DNA from: Tetradesmus obliquus
Taxonomy: Eukaryota > Chlorophyta > Chlorophyceae > Sphaeropleales > Scenedesmaceae
Reading direction: 5' to 3'
Length of the DNA: 64,000 nt
NCBI GenBank assembly: GCA_030272155.1
Contig: CP126207.1
Span: forward strand, 1,364,001 to 1,428,000
Under the pieces are notes generated by a model. It had not been told where the DNA came from and made no database searches. It saw only the letters and a list, made by a program, of their open reading frames with translations. Below are positions 22,190 to 41,723 of the stretch, in pieces; the first letter of the stretch is position 1, and each line of letters opens with the position of its first letter. The position numbers and the translations under genes were made by a program.

Positions 22190-25100
22190 GTGCTGCTGTT
22201 TGACTGCAGGGGCTGCAGAGCATCGGCATGCCACCATTGCTGCAGCAATTAGCAGCAGGTTCCTGCAAGTGACGAACAAGCAGCAGAGGAGTGACACCAG
22301 TTGAACCGTCGTCGCAAAGCGATTTACGTGGTCAATTGTTATTATGTAAACATCGTTTTTGGATGTTCTGATTCACGTCGTTGGCCAGGATGCGACAGGC
22401 CTGACGTTGCTAGTGGTTGGCGTGCCAGCAGCTTCTCGGGTTACTCACTACAACGATTGGCTGATATTTCCTGTGTAATCAAGTCAAATATAACGGATTG
22501 GCTACTGTTGGCTAGTCTCTCCAAGAGCGCTGCACTTCTATCAGTGAGCAGCAGCTGCGACTTGACGAGTATGCGACTGATAGGAACATACGTAGCACTA
22601 TTAGCAGTGCTTACAGTGGAAGCCCTGACAGGTGTTGGTAGGGGATGAGGTCGGGGCGCCACAGTTGTGTCAACCTGTCACAGTCCAAGGGGACCTCCGG
22701 TGACCAGAACTTTGAAGTCAGCACAAAACTAAGTAAAAACATTTCATGACTTCACATGTAATGATATCTGTTCTTCCTAGCAGGTATGGTCGGAAGTATC
22801 TTGTTGTGCCGTGACTGGCGCGCGCGCACCTGTCCTGGGCAGGATGCCCCGGAGAAAGAGACGCTTGCCACACAATACTAATATGTTTGTTTCTGCAGTA
22901 AATGTACGTGCTTTTGTCAGGTCTCACGAGGCTTGAGCAGCAACCGCCACACAGCAACTGATAGGGCTGATCATCAATGTAGACTCTACATGCAGCTCGG
23001 AGCTGCAGTGTTGACGAGTTGCTCCTCATTGCCGGCACGCGCTGCAAGACATGTGTTTCAGATTTCGCTAGCATAAGCAAAGGGTTAATTTGGGTTTACA
23101 TACACATGCTGTCGATGGATGGCTGTCTGCAGCGTGCAGCAGTTCATAGAGCTGCACTCAAACTGGTGTTGTATCAGGGACGACGTCGTACAGTATATGC
23201 ACATTTGCGTGCCTTTAATGCAATGCTGCACCAGGAGACGGGACTCCCGTCTCCTGGTGATCCGAGTGGGCTATAGCTAGCTAGCGCTCTTCATCATGAA
23301 GCAGCATGATGCAGGCACTGAAATCCGGCAGCATACTGCGTTGCATTCCTATGCAGTGCCTTGGGGCATCGCTTGTGGAGGCTTCTTGTGTATTTAGACA
23401 CCCACCGAGCTCGGACTCAAGTCCTGAGGACTACATTGGATGCATAGCTGCACATGTCAAGCAAAGAGGGACCTGGAGGAGCGCGATGTGCCACAGATTC
23501 TGCAGCCGTTGCATGTTGATGGCGAACCTGCACTGACCTGCATACCCATGCAGACAGCTGTGAATGTTGTTTGAGGCATCCATTGATTGGTGTGGGGTGC
23601 CGATTGAAGTCTCCTGCTGATGCCAGGAACGACCACTGTGTGGCACACAGCCCCAAGTTGCAGCTGGTCTTACAATGTGTATCATGCGGCACTCGCTGCA
23701 GTGCCGGCTGCTGCCTTGAAAACAACAAAATAACAGGGAGAGGCGGAGGGGCCATGCACACAGGGCCTACTGCTGCTGCACACGCCCACAACGGCAGCCG
23801 ACACAAAGCGGAGTGAAATCGTCTGTGCACAGATGCCGCCATGTGTTGCCACGCGGCGACATACCTGCCACACAGATAATCCTCCCAATGGCCTCATTGG
23901 TTGTGCATTGGGATAGGGTATGGTGAAGCGGAATGGAGGGAGAAAAGCCAACAGCTGAAGCATACGCTGTGAGCTTTGTGCCACTGCTCAAGTTCATCAA
24001 ATGGCAGCGGCTGTAGGCTTTATACGCGCATGCACCGCAATTATGCTGTGATGCCAGTAGACGCCAGTTCTGCTGCTCATGCAAGCTTAAGGACAGCTCG
24101 TCAAACTAAACAGTATATACCAACCCTGCCGTCCTGGGTTGCGCAATCACGTGACCGCTGACGTCTCCATAATATGCAATCAACTTGCAGAATACACTGC
24201 CAGTGACGCGAGATACCTGCAAATGTCTGGCGTCTGTGCACGCCTCTCGACATGAACGGCACATTCACAGCTATAGCATATGTTATGACACGTTATAACA
24301 ATGACTCTCACACATCTCAAACATGCAAGCATCGAGCAAGTCAACACAAAACACACACACAAGTACGCCGGGACAGACACGTTGAGTATGGTCTATTTTG
24401 TTGGGCAGTCGACAAGAACCAACGCAGAGAGCGTGCTGTGCTGAGCAGTAGGATGCTACCAGCTGCACACCAGCTGCAACACTGGCCACGAGCACTGCTA
24501 GCTTGCTGCTAGCTGCAGCTGCAGTGCCTAGGACGTCAGTGTGCCACACATACAGACTCAGAGGTTCCTGCGAGCAGCTGTTAACCACCCACATAACAGT
24601 TCCTGCAAAGAAGCGCAGCACATGGCAGGTAATCATGTTGCCAATGTGCGCCACACTGCACTACATTTCCAAACCACCACCAGGGGTTGTGATGGCCATA
24701 CACACCATGCGTCATCTGCTCATTGCTCTGAACAGCAAGAGCTGAACACACATACACACACATGTAAAACCCACCCTGCCCTGCCAGCCCAGTGCGCCCC
24801 ACCTGCCAGGAGCAAACCCCTAAATAAGCCCATACGTACACGCTTATAAGCTCCATTTTCTTTATATAAGACCTGTACATACTGCCAAGCCATCACTCTG
24901 AAAAGCAGCAGCGCCATTGGCTGCGCATCCAAGCCATGCAATGCATATTTTGCTCACAACAAGGCTGTTGCAGCCTTACTGGAGCTGGTGCTCCTAACCT
25001 TTTTAGGTTTAATATAAAACCTACTAGTGCTAAACCTGACTCGCCACCCAGCACACGTTGACCGACCACGCCGCAAACTCTCCCCGGTCAAACTGCGGTC

Positions 25101-25422
25101 AACTCCAGTCAAACTTTGGTCAACACAGCAAATCACTGCTGCTCCGGCCACACATGCCGCACCGTCGCCACTGGCAGTGCTGACGTGAACAGAATTGGGC
25201 GTTGTGAATCCTATATATATCATTTGAAGCCTTAAAGAACACACATCAATCTCCTGCAGCCCTCTTTCAGGCTCGGGGCTCACCGCTGTACAAATAGCAA
25301 CTTCCTGCAACCAGAACCCGCCTTCTTTCCTTCTCAATGAGCTGGCATTTTCATGTCTTTGCAGCCACACTGATGCCATCTCACTTCACGCCTCCTCGCC
25401 ATCACCTGACAATCAATAAAAA
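22190..25422. other. Intergenic region, no gene recognised
   Basis: Upstream of the membrane-protein gene and downstream of the septin gene. No domain-like ORF or structural RNA. Contains the 31-nt palindrome at 23229-23259 and a GTTTGACC-type cluster at 25070-25125. Confidence 0.55.
23229..23259. repeat. Perfect 31-nt palindrome
   Basis: Arms CACCAGGAGACGGGA (23229-23243) and its reverse complement (23245-23259) are separated by a single C. Either a dyad protein-binding site or an extrusion-prone hairpin. Confidence 0.85.
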
Positions 25423-31987
<6,565 letters not shown>

Positions 31988-33859
31988 CTGAGCGTCTTTG
32001 CTGAGTGAAGGTGCGCCGGGGTCCAACTGCGACGACCGACCTTGAGCAAGGACGTGAGTAGTGAGTCACACAATCGTTCTGGTTTGTTGCCTATGCTTGC
32101 TTTATGTTGCTCAAAAGCAGGTGATTAACTGGGAAGCGTCAATGGGCGAGCAAATTATACTCTAAACGCGATGCGTGTCATATGACAGCGTGGGTGCCAG
32201 CCGAGGGACGCGGCTGACTGGTTTTGCGACCTGTAAATGTATTATTTGGCTAATTGGTGCTGTATCATTTAGTTTCAGCGCAGCCGGACCGCCTGGGGTG
32301 GTGTTGTGACCTTTGGTGGGCAATCTCGACAGCTCCTGAAGCGTGACGTTGCAGCGCCTTGCCAAACATGCATATGATGCAGCTAATTTTTCTTCTTAGC
32401 TTTCTTTGGGCAAGCTGTATGTGATCATGGCTGACATTTTTCATCCGTAATGAACGTCCAGATTAGCCTGCTGCCAGCGCCAGCAATGCTGTAGCTGTAT
32501 ATGGCCGCGTACGCATGCAGAAACATCCGGTAAGGGCTACAACTGCTCAATTGAGTGAACGTTGAATCCCAGACCTTTCATACGTAGCAAACTCAGGCTA
32601 CCCGGTGATCGTACACAGCAAGCCACAGTCAGCGCTAATGCTGGCTGCAAGGTCTGCCAAGACACTGCTTGCAGGAAAGCCCTGCTGTACAGCAGCTTCC
32701 TAAAGGCAGTCGTTGCAGCAGGTTTCCAGGCTTCTATAAACCTTGTCAGCCCCTCACAGGAAGAGCGGCAGAGGCTTAGCGTCATTTATTTACGTGCAGA
32801 CAGCTGCAGCTGCAGGCGGACAGTATTTCAATTCTCATACCCGCCGCTGCAGTCGCCACCGTGCGGAGTCCACACACAGCGCCAGCAATATGCTTTGCAG
32901 TTTACAGACAAGTGCTGCTATAACATCCTAGCTACACCAGCCATCAAGACGGCCCAACACAACACACATGGCTGCTCACGACCACCAGCAAAACACCGCA
33001 GCTGCTAGCCTTCCATTTCGAGGAAGAACTGAGGCAGCTCTGCAACAACAAATGTTCACTGTAGGTGACCGTGGAGTTCACGTGGCATACAGGCTGCCAA
33101 GTGATGCACACGCATGCTCAAACCGTTGCATAGCACACCAATGCAAGACAACCGCCAATCATCAATCCAGTACAGTGGACGGCCGCACCATCAGTCATCC
33201 ATTCGTAAAAAGCCTGTAACCGCCACACAACGTGATAGCGTGCCATATGGTGCCTCCTTGCTTCACAACGCGTGCTGCTGCTGCTGCTGCTGAGGCAGCA
33301 TGTTGCAATGCAAATGCAGATGCCTGGCAAGGCCATTGCTACTGCTGCACAACTGCTAGCTGCAACCGCACCAACCCAAACCGTACCAAGCAGCAAGCAT
33401 CGCCATACCAGGCAGCAAGACGCTGCCGCTGCTGCCACTGCTGCCGCTGCTGCGGCAATACATACATGCAACTGCAGCAAAGCGTGCTTGCGCTCAAGCT
33501 GAGCTGCCTGGACAGAGCCATCACAACCAGCCGCTCCTTTGCTGCTGCTGCTCCTGCAAGCTTGCTGCTGCTGCTGCTACAAGCCCGCTACTGCCATGTG
33601 AAGCCTGCTGCAAGCTTGTCGCTGCTGCTGCTGCTGCAAGCCCGCTACTGTATCGTAAAGGATGCTGCAAGCTTGTCGTTGCTGCTGCTCCTGCAAGCTT
33701 GTTACTGCTTTCACGAAGCTAGCTGCTGCAACCGCGTCGCTGCTGCTGCTCCTGCCAGCCCCCTGCAACCGCAGGCACCCACGAGCCGTCCGCTGCTGCT
33801 TAGCCGCAAGCAGCAGCAGCGATAGCACGCCCCCCACTGAAGGCTGTGCCTGCATAATC
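31988..33859. other. Region upstream of the septin gene, no gene recognised
   Basis: Between septin start and the reticulon 3' array. Low-complexity CTG-rich sequence dominates 33280-33860. A TATA-like element in the minus orientation near 32155 is weak. Confidence 0.5.
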
Positions 33860-34278
33860 CCTTGCTGATGCCTGATACCCAGGCGCAAGCAGCAGCAGTT
33901 GCGGCGGCGGCAGCAGCAGTTGCGGCGGCGGCAGCAGCAGCAGCACACCTCCTGCTCCTGCAAGCTGTGGCTGCGGGACACCTTACTCGTCCTCGCTGAT
34001 GCCCGATGCCCAGGCGCAAGCAGCAGCAGCGGCAGCAGCAGCAGCACACCTCCTGCTCCTGCAAGCTGTGGCTGCGGGGCACCTTACTCGTCCTCGCTGA
34101 TGCCCGATGCCCAGGCGCAAGCAGCAGCAGCGGCAGCAGCAGCAGCACACCTCCTGCTCCTGCAAGCTGTGGCTGCGGGGCACCTTACTCGTCCTCGCTG
34201 ATGCCCAGGCGCAAGCAGCAGTGGCGGCAGCAGCAGCAGCACACCTCCTGCTCCTGCAAGCTGAGGCTGCGGGACACC
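33860..34278 (-). repeat. Tandem array of the reticulon's terminal coding segment
   Basis: The complete terminal exon ends DISKDE-stop at 34279. Downstream, copies with stop regions near 34184, 34083 and 33982 (101, 101 and 94 bp spacing) repeat an ISEDE-stop reading plus a common GC-rich segment; an older relic sits near 33860. Confidence 0.85.
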
Positions 34279-37200
34279 TTACTCGTCCTTGCTGATGTCT
34301 GATGCTGCAGGCCTGGCGGGCTTCTTAGGTGTCAGGCGGTTGTACAGCTCGGTGGCCTGCAGCAGCAGCAGCAGCAGCAGCAACAGCAGGTGTTGAACTT
34401 GGTAAGGCTGATTACTGCTTCGCCGGTGGTGATCTGCTACCAACAGCGCCCTGCCCACGTGCTCAAGCACAGGCAATCAATGCAAACTCATGTTGCATCA
34501 AATGGTTTATGCTCGGGTCAACACTGCCAAACGTGACGCCCCTTGGCCTGGCCGCTGTGAATCTGCACGGTGAACCGCTCCTTGCCCTTGCCTAGGTACT
34601 AGGACGCACACGGGTCGCACACACTCCGGTCAAACCTGGTCAAACTTAGTCAACCTGGTCAAAACATGGCACCCACCTTGGCCTTGCCGGTGTTGAGCTG
34701 CTGCTGCATGGTGGACTGCGCCTTGCCCAGGTACTAGGACGCACACAGGTCACAAACACTCCGGTCGAACCTGGTCAAACCTAGTCAACCTGGTCAAACA
34801 TGACGCCCACCTTGGCCTTGCCGGTGTTGAGCTGCTGCTGCATGGTGGACTGTGCCTTGCCCAGGTGCTCGTCAAACACAGGTCACACATTCTCCGGTCA
34901 AACTTGGTCAAATTTGGTCAAACATGGCACCCACCTTGGCCTTGCCGGTGTTGAGCTGCTGCTGCATGGTGGACTGCGCCTTGCCCAGGTACTCGTCGAT
35001 CTCATCCTTGCGCATCTCATACACCTTTGGCAGCGTGAAGAGGCCCAGCACAGCTGCAGCAAAAATAACAGCAGGATAGCAGCAGCAGTGTGTCAGCAGT
35101 GTCATCCTTGCGCATCTCATTTACCTTTGGCGGTGAAGAGGCCCAGCAAAAATAACAGCATGACAGCAGCAGCGGCAGCAGCAATGCATGAGGGGTGGCA
35201 TCCCACAGCACTCCCACCGCCTTGCCGGTCAACACATTTAAACAAAAAAAACCGAAGCGATAGCAGCACACATTAGTTGCCCATCGCACCTGTGTACAGC
35301 AGGCCCATGGGTGTGATGATGCGGCCCACCGAGCCAACAGCTTGCAGGAAACCCCCCACACAATCTGAATGCACCGCCCCGCCACCCTCCCACACACGAA
35401 TGCATTTAAGGTCAAACACGCACAAACAATATCAGACGCACCTGTGTACAGCAGGCCCATGGGTGTGCTCTGCGGCCCACCGGGCCAACAGCTTGGAGGA
35501 AACCCCCCACACCATCTGACCGTGCAATGCCTCAACCAAAACAGTTCTAAAAAAAAACGGTTACATCACAGATCTGCATGCTGTAACAAAAAAAAAACGC
35601 ACCTGTGTACAGCAGGCCCATGGGTGTGATGATGCGGCCCACCGAGCCGATGATCCACAGCGCACCAACTGCCTTGCCGGTCAACATCAGGTCGTTGCCG
35701 CTCAGCAGCGCGTTGACCAACGCCAGCAGGTCATTCGTGGCCACGCGAAGCTTCTCAGCCAGGGTTCGAACTGCCGCCTCGTCCAGGCCGGTGCGCAGGA
35801 TGGAGGGCAGGTGGTCAGCGGGGCCGGTGCTGCACAGGAAAAACAAGGCAGGAAACAGAAACATCAGTGAAGGATAAGGCATGAATTGGTGTTGTTAACC
35901 AGCGTTTGAACTGCCGCCTCGTCCAGGCCGGTGCGCAGGATGGAGGGCGGGTGGTCAGCGGGGCCGGTGCTGCACAGAGAAAAGCAAGACAGGAAACAGA
36001 AACATCAGTGAGAGATGGCGAGTAACCCAGTGTTGTTGGCCAGATTCTGAACTGCTGCCTTGTCCAGGCCGGTGCGCAGGATGGAGGGCAGGTGGTCAGC
36101 GGGGCCGGTGCTACAGCACAAAACAAAGTAACGGCAGCAGCAGCAAGGAGGAGAGGTCAGCGAGCGGGCGGGAATGACCTAGCAACGGCCTGAACCCCAA
36201 CCCACCTGTTGAGCAAGTGTGCGCCAGTGCACACTATGCATGCAAAAACACACAACTGCGCTGCAGGAACCTGAAGCCTGCTGGCACAGCTTGCAGGAAC
36301 ACAAGCGGCGCTGCAGGCGTCCCAACTGCAGACACCAAACCTCTTCTGCAGGAATGTATAATCCCAGTCATCCAATCCCCAAAACTCCAGACCCTCACCT
36401 GTTCATGAAGCGCGCGCCAAAGGCCCACAGCGCGCATCCAATGACAGCCACCAGCAGCGCATTGCTGAGCCAGGTCAGCAGCGAATTGCCGCTCCACTCC
36501 AGCAGCACGTACAGCTGGCACCACAGTGCCCTCAAGACCTGAACCCCAACTCAAACCCCTTCAAGATTGTGTGCACTGCTGGCACAGCTTGCAGGAACAC
36601 CACATGCACTGCAGCAGCCCAAAACATGCACCACAAACCCGGCCTAGCAACAGCCTGGATCTTAACCAACCTGTTCAGCAAGTGTGCCCAGCTTGCACAG
36701 CTTGCAGAAACACACAAGCTGCGCTGCAGGAACCTAAAGCCTCCTGGCGCAGCTTGCAGGAACACAAGCGGCGCTGCAGAAACCAGACCTACCCAGTCAC
36801 TATATAACCCCCAAACCCCACCTGTTCATGAAGCGCGCGCCGAAGGCCCACAGCGCGCATCCAATGACAGCCACCAGCAGCGCATTGCTGAGCCAGGTCA
36901 GCAGCGGGATGCCGCTCCACTCAGCAGCACGTACAGCCGGCCACAAATACTCACAAGGCCTGAACCCCCACGCTAACCATTCCAGACAATGTGCGCCACT
37001 GGCACAGCTTGCAGGAACACCACATGCACTGCAGCAGCCCAAAACATGAAACTCAACACCTGGCCTAGCAACAGCCTGAAACCAAACCAACCTGTTCAGC
37101 AGATGTGCGCCGCTGCACAGCTTGCAGGATCACACAAGCTGCGCTGCAACAACCCAAACACAGACACCATAGAACCCACAAGCCCCCACCTGTTCATGAA

Positions 37201-38581
37201 GCGCGCGCCGAAGGCCCACAGCGCGCAGCCAATGACAGCCACCAGCAGCGCATTGCTGAGCCAGGTCAGCAGCGGGATGCCGCTCCACTCCAGCAGCACG
37301 TACAGCGCAGTAGCAAGGGCCAGCACACCCGCGGACTTGGTCACGTTGTGCCACAGCAGCAGGTCCTCCACTGCAACAGCGGGTGAGATGACAGGCAGTG
37401 CAGGAGGGCAGTAAGGCAGCAGGGTGAGTGACGTGTCGTAAAGAAGCGTGCATCCAGCTCTGAGCATCGGATTTGAGCATGTTGTGCCACAGCAGCAGGT
37501 CCTCCGCTGCTTGCAGGAAAGCAGCAGGCGGTGCAGCAGCAGGCAGCAGGTGAGTGTGGCGGTGTTGAACAGGCTGCATCGTGTTGCAGCTGCCTCTGCT
37601 GCGGAGTTGGCCACGTTGCCACAGCAGCGGGTCCTCGGCTGCTTGCAGGACAGTGATACAGCAGCAGCAGCAGCAGCAGAAGCGGCACATGAGTGAGAGC
37701 TACAACTGCATTGGCACAGGCTTTCTGGAGCCAGCTACTACTGCTGCACAGCTGGGTTGCTGTGCAGCAGCTGCTGCGCTGCTTGCAGGAACATGGCGGT
37801 TGGCTGGGTTCAATTACAAGGATAAGCATGCTGGGCTGTTACGGTGGCTGCAACTGTGCGTGTGTGCGCATGTCCACCATGCACTTTGTTGGACCTGAGG
37901 GGCAGGCAAGCACGGAACCACAACTCTGGATGGCAGACACGTCTTTGTCGGAGCTGTGTCAAGGAGCGTATGCATGCACGACTACTCTGTTGCCACCGCC
38001 AGCAGCAACAACATGCCCATACAACTATTGCAACTGCTTTACCCGTGAAATGCACTTGCGCGTCCTCAGCGCATGCAGAGAACTGCAAGAAACAGTACTG
38101 CCTTTGACTGTGCTACTACTGCTACTCGCCAATGAAGGCAGTTTGCCTGCGGCACGAGCAAACAATGTGATCTATACACTGTTTAGTATGCTGATCACCG
38201 CTGATCTGCTGCTGTGGCAAGGTGCAGGTGGCTGCGGCAACGAACTGCCACGGGTAGCACTGCAGCTGGAAAACGCCCGACTAAGTCGACGCAGCCAACG
38301 CACTGCATACAGTATATGCTCTTGGATGTGCTGTAATGATCACGAGCAGGCAGAACAACTGGGCCTGACGTCAAGGCATGCGCCAAGCCTACCAGCCCCA
38401 ACTACCCGCCAAGCAGCGCCCACACACGACCGCTGGACCCATTGCTTGCTATATAGATACCTTATCAGGCTATTAAAGCTCACGTAGGCGCGTTGACGCC
38501 CCACGCGCTAAAGGACACCCTCTCAACACACACACCTGCTGTCAGCTGGGCTGGGAGCTTCACTTTCGAAGGTGTTGCCAT
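34279..38581 (-). CDS. Reticulon-domain ER membrane protein
   Basis: Exons: 38581-38536, 37370-37190, 35829-35603, 35053-34935, 34356-34279, all in frame, 216 residues. Plant-type reticulons are about 200-280 residues. The start codon gives MATPSKVKLPAQLTA, then VEDLLLWHN, the (V/D)LLLWR-like entry to the reticulon homology domain. The first long hydrophobic hairpin is WSGIPLLTWLSNALLVAVIG to FGARF. The loop contains LRVATNDLLALVNALLSGND. The second hairpin is LTGKAVGALWIIGSVGR to MGLLYTAVLGLFTLPKVYE. The C-terminal tail is charged. Reticulons insert wedge-like hairpins into the ER outer leaflet and shape tubules. No KKXX-type retrieval signal at the C-terminus. Confidence 0.9.
34555..34930 (-). 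repeat. Array of reticulon exon 4 3' end copies
   Basis: Copies of the LGKAQSTMQQQLNTGKAK-coding end with GTGGGC donors lie near 34800-34865 and 34675-34735, with a relic near 34560-34600. The complete exon is 35053-34935. Spacing is about 128 bp; GTTTGACC-type motifs separate the copies. Confidence 0.88.
35100..35480 (-). repeat. Copies of reticulon exon 3 end and exon 4 start
   Basis: Two copies of the exon 3 end (PMGLLYT plus GTGCG donor) are at about 35440-35485 and 35290-35330. A decayed copy of the exon 4 start (LGLFTAK-like) is at about 35100-35152. Confidence 0.78.
35895..36112 (-). repeat. Two truncated 5' copies of reticulon exon 3
   Basis: Acceptor followed by TGPADHLPSILRTGLDEA-type coding at about 36112-36045 and 35970-35895; the complete exon begins at 35829. 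Confidence 0.85.
36405..36935 (-). repeat. Two copies of the reticulon first-hairpin exon 3' end
   Basis: 36935-36830 and 36520-36405 both encode WSGxxLLTWLSNALLVAVIG to FMNR with donors, as in the complete exon 37370-37190. They lack its 5' third. A CAG precedes the CTGTACGTG junction in the second, but its frame does not fit the upstream exon. Confidence 0.88.
37470..37640 (-). repeat. Two truncated 5' copies of reticulon exon 2
   Basis: AEDLLLWHNMLKS near 37510 and an AEDPLLWQR copy near 37645, each with an AAGCAG acceptor. Both acceptors fit the phase of exon 1. Confidence 0.8.
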
Positions 38582-41500
38582 GTTGATAGCGTCCTTTTCT
38601 CTTCCTTCTGGCTGTCGAAGGGCTGCTCAGCACCGGCGCAAGGAACTTGCTGTGATACAGGTATGTAGTGGCAAGAAATCAACTCAGACTTCAGTCACAC
38701 GCGTGCAGTATCTGCTCAAGACGTGTCGCTGCTCGATCCTTGAGCAGCTAGGCCTGCAAGTAACAGGACGAGTGTTGTGACCAAGTTGTGACATGGTTGG
38801 GGTTGTTTGGGGCTCTGTGTCACTGCTTTGCTTGGACGTGAAAAAAGCCACGTTACTCACCTGCTAAACCTCTTTGAATACTTTTGCGACCTTAGCGGTA
38901 TGTTTCTGCCCGCTGCTGCCCTGGTGGTAATGCTGCTGCTGGCTGGAGCTCCTTGAGATATTTGCCACACCAGCTTCTCAGACGGGAGTTGCACTAGCTA
39001 GTGCACTGCAACCTTTTTCAATCTATATACCTTCAAGCCACTAAGTTCTACATCATGTTCGTTCAGTTTGCACAGGCATTGTCCACAGCACAGCAAGCAG
39101 GCTTCACAGGTAGTTCAGGGGAGCAGTGCCGGAGCTCGCCTGGTCCAGCTTTGCTTATGGCGCGCAGCTGTGCATGTACTTTGGCGATTTGCAGTCTAGG
39201 AGCAGCCTAACATCGTCATTTTACATTTGGACCCAGTGGGCCCCAGCCTAAGCTTCCCAAGCCATAGAGCATGCAGAGGAGTACGCTGTGGGCTTGAGCA
39301 CTGCTCCTGGCAGGCACATCACCACCACCCAGCTGACAGCATTTTCCCCTCAAAGTTTTGCCTTGTCTCCTGGGGCTACGAGTACTTATGTACTCACACA
39401 TGTCTCAAAAACCCTGGATTGTATTGCCGGCCTGCTTGCGGCGTGCATCCGAATGTCATGCCTCTGTGAACATGCACTGCATCTGGCGGAGCCGCTCTGC
39501 CCGGTCCGTCATGCCAACACACTGTTGATCCTGCTGCAGCTGCCTCTGGCTAGGCCAGCATCTGGTGACGGCCATCGTGCACGGTCGGCTTTTTGTTGAT
39601 ACAGTGATGTCTATTGTGTCACCAAGAGGAACGGAGCCCCACTGGCGCGTCTCCACGGCGCAATTGATTGAGCAGCTTTGCATTTTTCATGCTAGACTTG
39701 TTGAGATTCCTGCTTGTGCACGCAGTCATGCGCCCCAGTCAATCATTGAGCAGTGCTGCTGTGTTACGTGTGTTACGTTTGGATTAGCAATTGGTTAGAC
39801 GTCCCTTCAGGACTATATAAGCTGTGCATATTGTATGCATAGTCAGAGGTGATAGCAAGGCGAATGTGTCCTGTGTAAGTGACATCTACGGAACTGACTC
39901 TGGTCTCTGTCTCTGCTGCGGAACCATCCTTCATACTGCGCTCAGCACACAATTTAACAAGACTGTCCATCTTTGCAATTGAGTGAACCATGAGTACTAC
40001 CATGTTGCCAGAGCGGGAGGCAATGCCTCTTCAGCGAGACACGCCCAGCAGCCTGTCCCACGTAAGTGCCCAGCACCCGGACCAAAAGCAGCCCGCCGCT
40101 GAGCGGCAAAGATGAACCTGTACAAACCCCTACACATGCTTGGCTTGAACGCGCCAAGGTCTTCCAGCACAGAGCAGTGCCGTCCTTACCTGGGCTTAAC
40201 ATCTTACTGCTGAGCTAGGCCAGCATTTGGTGATGGCGTGCGTGCATGCTTGGCTTTGGCATGCCCAAGGCTGCCACACAAAGCAGTGCCACACGTCTGT
40301 GTACTAGAAAATGGATGCCAGATTCATCTCTGCTGGATACAGCTCCTGATGCTGGCACATGGCAAATGTGCACATGTGTCAGGTAGCTGCAGCGCAGCTG
40401 GCGTGTCAAGGTAGATGACCAATAGACAAATGGCGCAGCAGCAGGCGCGCACCGGATGTTGGCAGCTGTGCAGAAGCAGCACTACCAGTGCCGCGACCCA
40501 CACACTGCTGGCGACAGCTTTTCCCCAAAGCAACTTTAAGCTGTGTAAAAATTCTGTGTACCAGTGTGTTACGCAACGTATCTCACACGCTGACAGCAGG
40601 CATGCTCTTTCCTTTCCCCCTCCCAGAGTGCACGCTAGTTTCCATGGGACACCCTGCCGTTGTGGCTGCAGTTTATAACCGAGCAAGTGTTACTGGATGC
40701 TGTGGAGCTAGGCTGTACATGCGTACTGCTTCGAGCGGGCCATCAGGGACCAAACAACCGGCTGCAGACACTGTGTAGAGCGGCCGAATTTGGCTAGTCG
40801 TCGCGAAAGTGTCTGAGCTGGTGTGTAGCAACCCACACTCCTAGGGTGACAGTCCCAGAGAGGGTTTGGTGAGTGACAACAGCCCTAGCCTGGCAGTCCC
40901 TACTGTTCGTGGCTCCAAGCTGTCAAACGCAATGTGTTTCTTGCTACTTTGGCTTTTATCAAGGATCTGCTGCGGGCTTGCTTGTGCTCGCACACTCTGC
41001 CACTCCCGGCTTGATCACCTTCCCGTCTGAAACACATTGCCGATCTACTCGAAAACATTTATTGTGACTGAGCATAACAAGTCTTGGAAACTGCAGCTTC
41101 TCCTCGTTCCTGCTGGGCTCTCGTTTCGCTGGTTCTGCCCTGCACTAAGCACAGATCAGCACGCTCGGCCGCTCGTCGCGAACACATGTAGCGCAAAATA
41201 ACGCTTTTCAAAACTCCAAGCGCAGCTGAGGCAGCATGGGGAGGTGCTGAGGGAGGGGCATCTGCATCAGCAGCAGCACAGCACTGGGGAGTCCCCCTTG
41301 CAAGGGGGCACTTGCCAGCAGCTGCACAGCTTACAGGCAAGCGCAGCTACTCTGCTACGCTGCCGATCAGCTCGATTTGGACAGCTTTGGGCTGCAAGAG
41401 GCGTTTGTTTGTGCTGCTGATGCCAGTACATTGTTGTGCGATGCTCTGCTGCTGCTGTTGACGTCCGGCCTGCAGTGTCACGCTGAAACTGTGTGCACTT

Positions 41501-41723
41501 GCCGGCTGATAGGTTGTGCACACACCTCATTTGTCGTTGCTGCTGTGGCATCGCAAACAGGGCTTGCCTCTGTTGACTTCTGCTTGCAGGACAACAGTCA
41601 AGTGCAGCAGCAAGACTGCCAGCGCACGCGCAGCGCATCTGCGCAAGCTTAACTCACCAGCAGCAGTAAGCAACACATCAAGCAACAGCAGCACACAAGC
41701 AGTAGCAGCAGCAGCCAGGGGCG
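38582..41723. other. Divergent intergenic region (reticulon / PP2C-cNBD-kinase promoters)
   Basis: 3.1 kb with no recognised gene. A TATA-like CTATATAAG at about 39821-39829 is the best core-promoter-like element, but it is 1.9 kb from the downstream ATG. The right end (41650-41723) is CAG-rich presumed 5' UTR. Confidence 0.5.
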
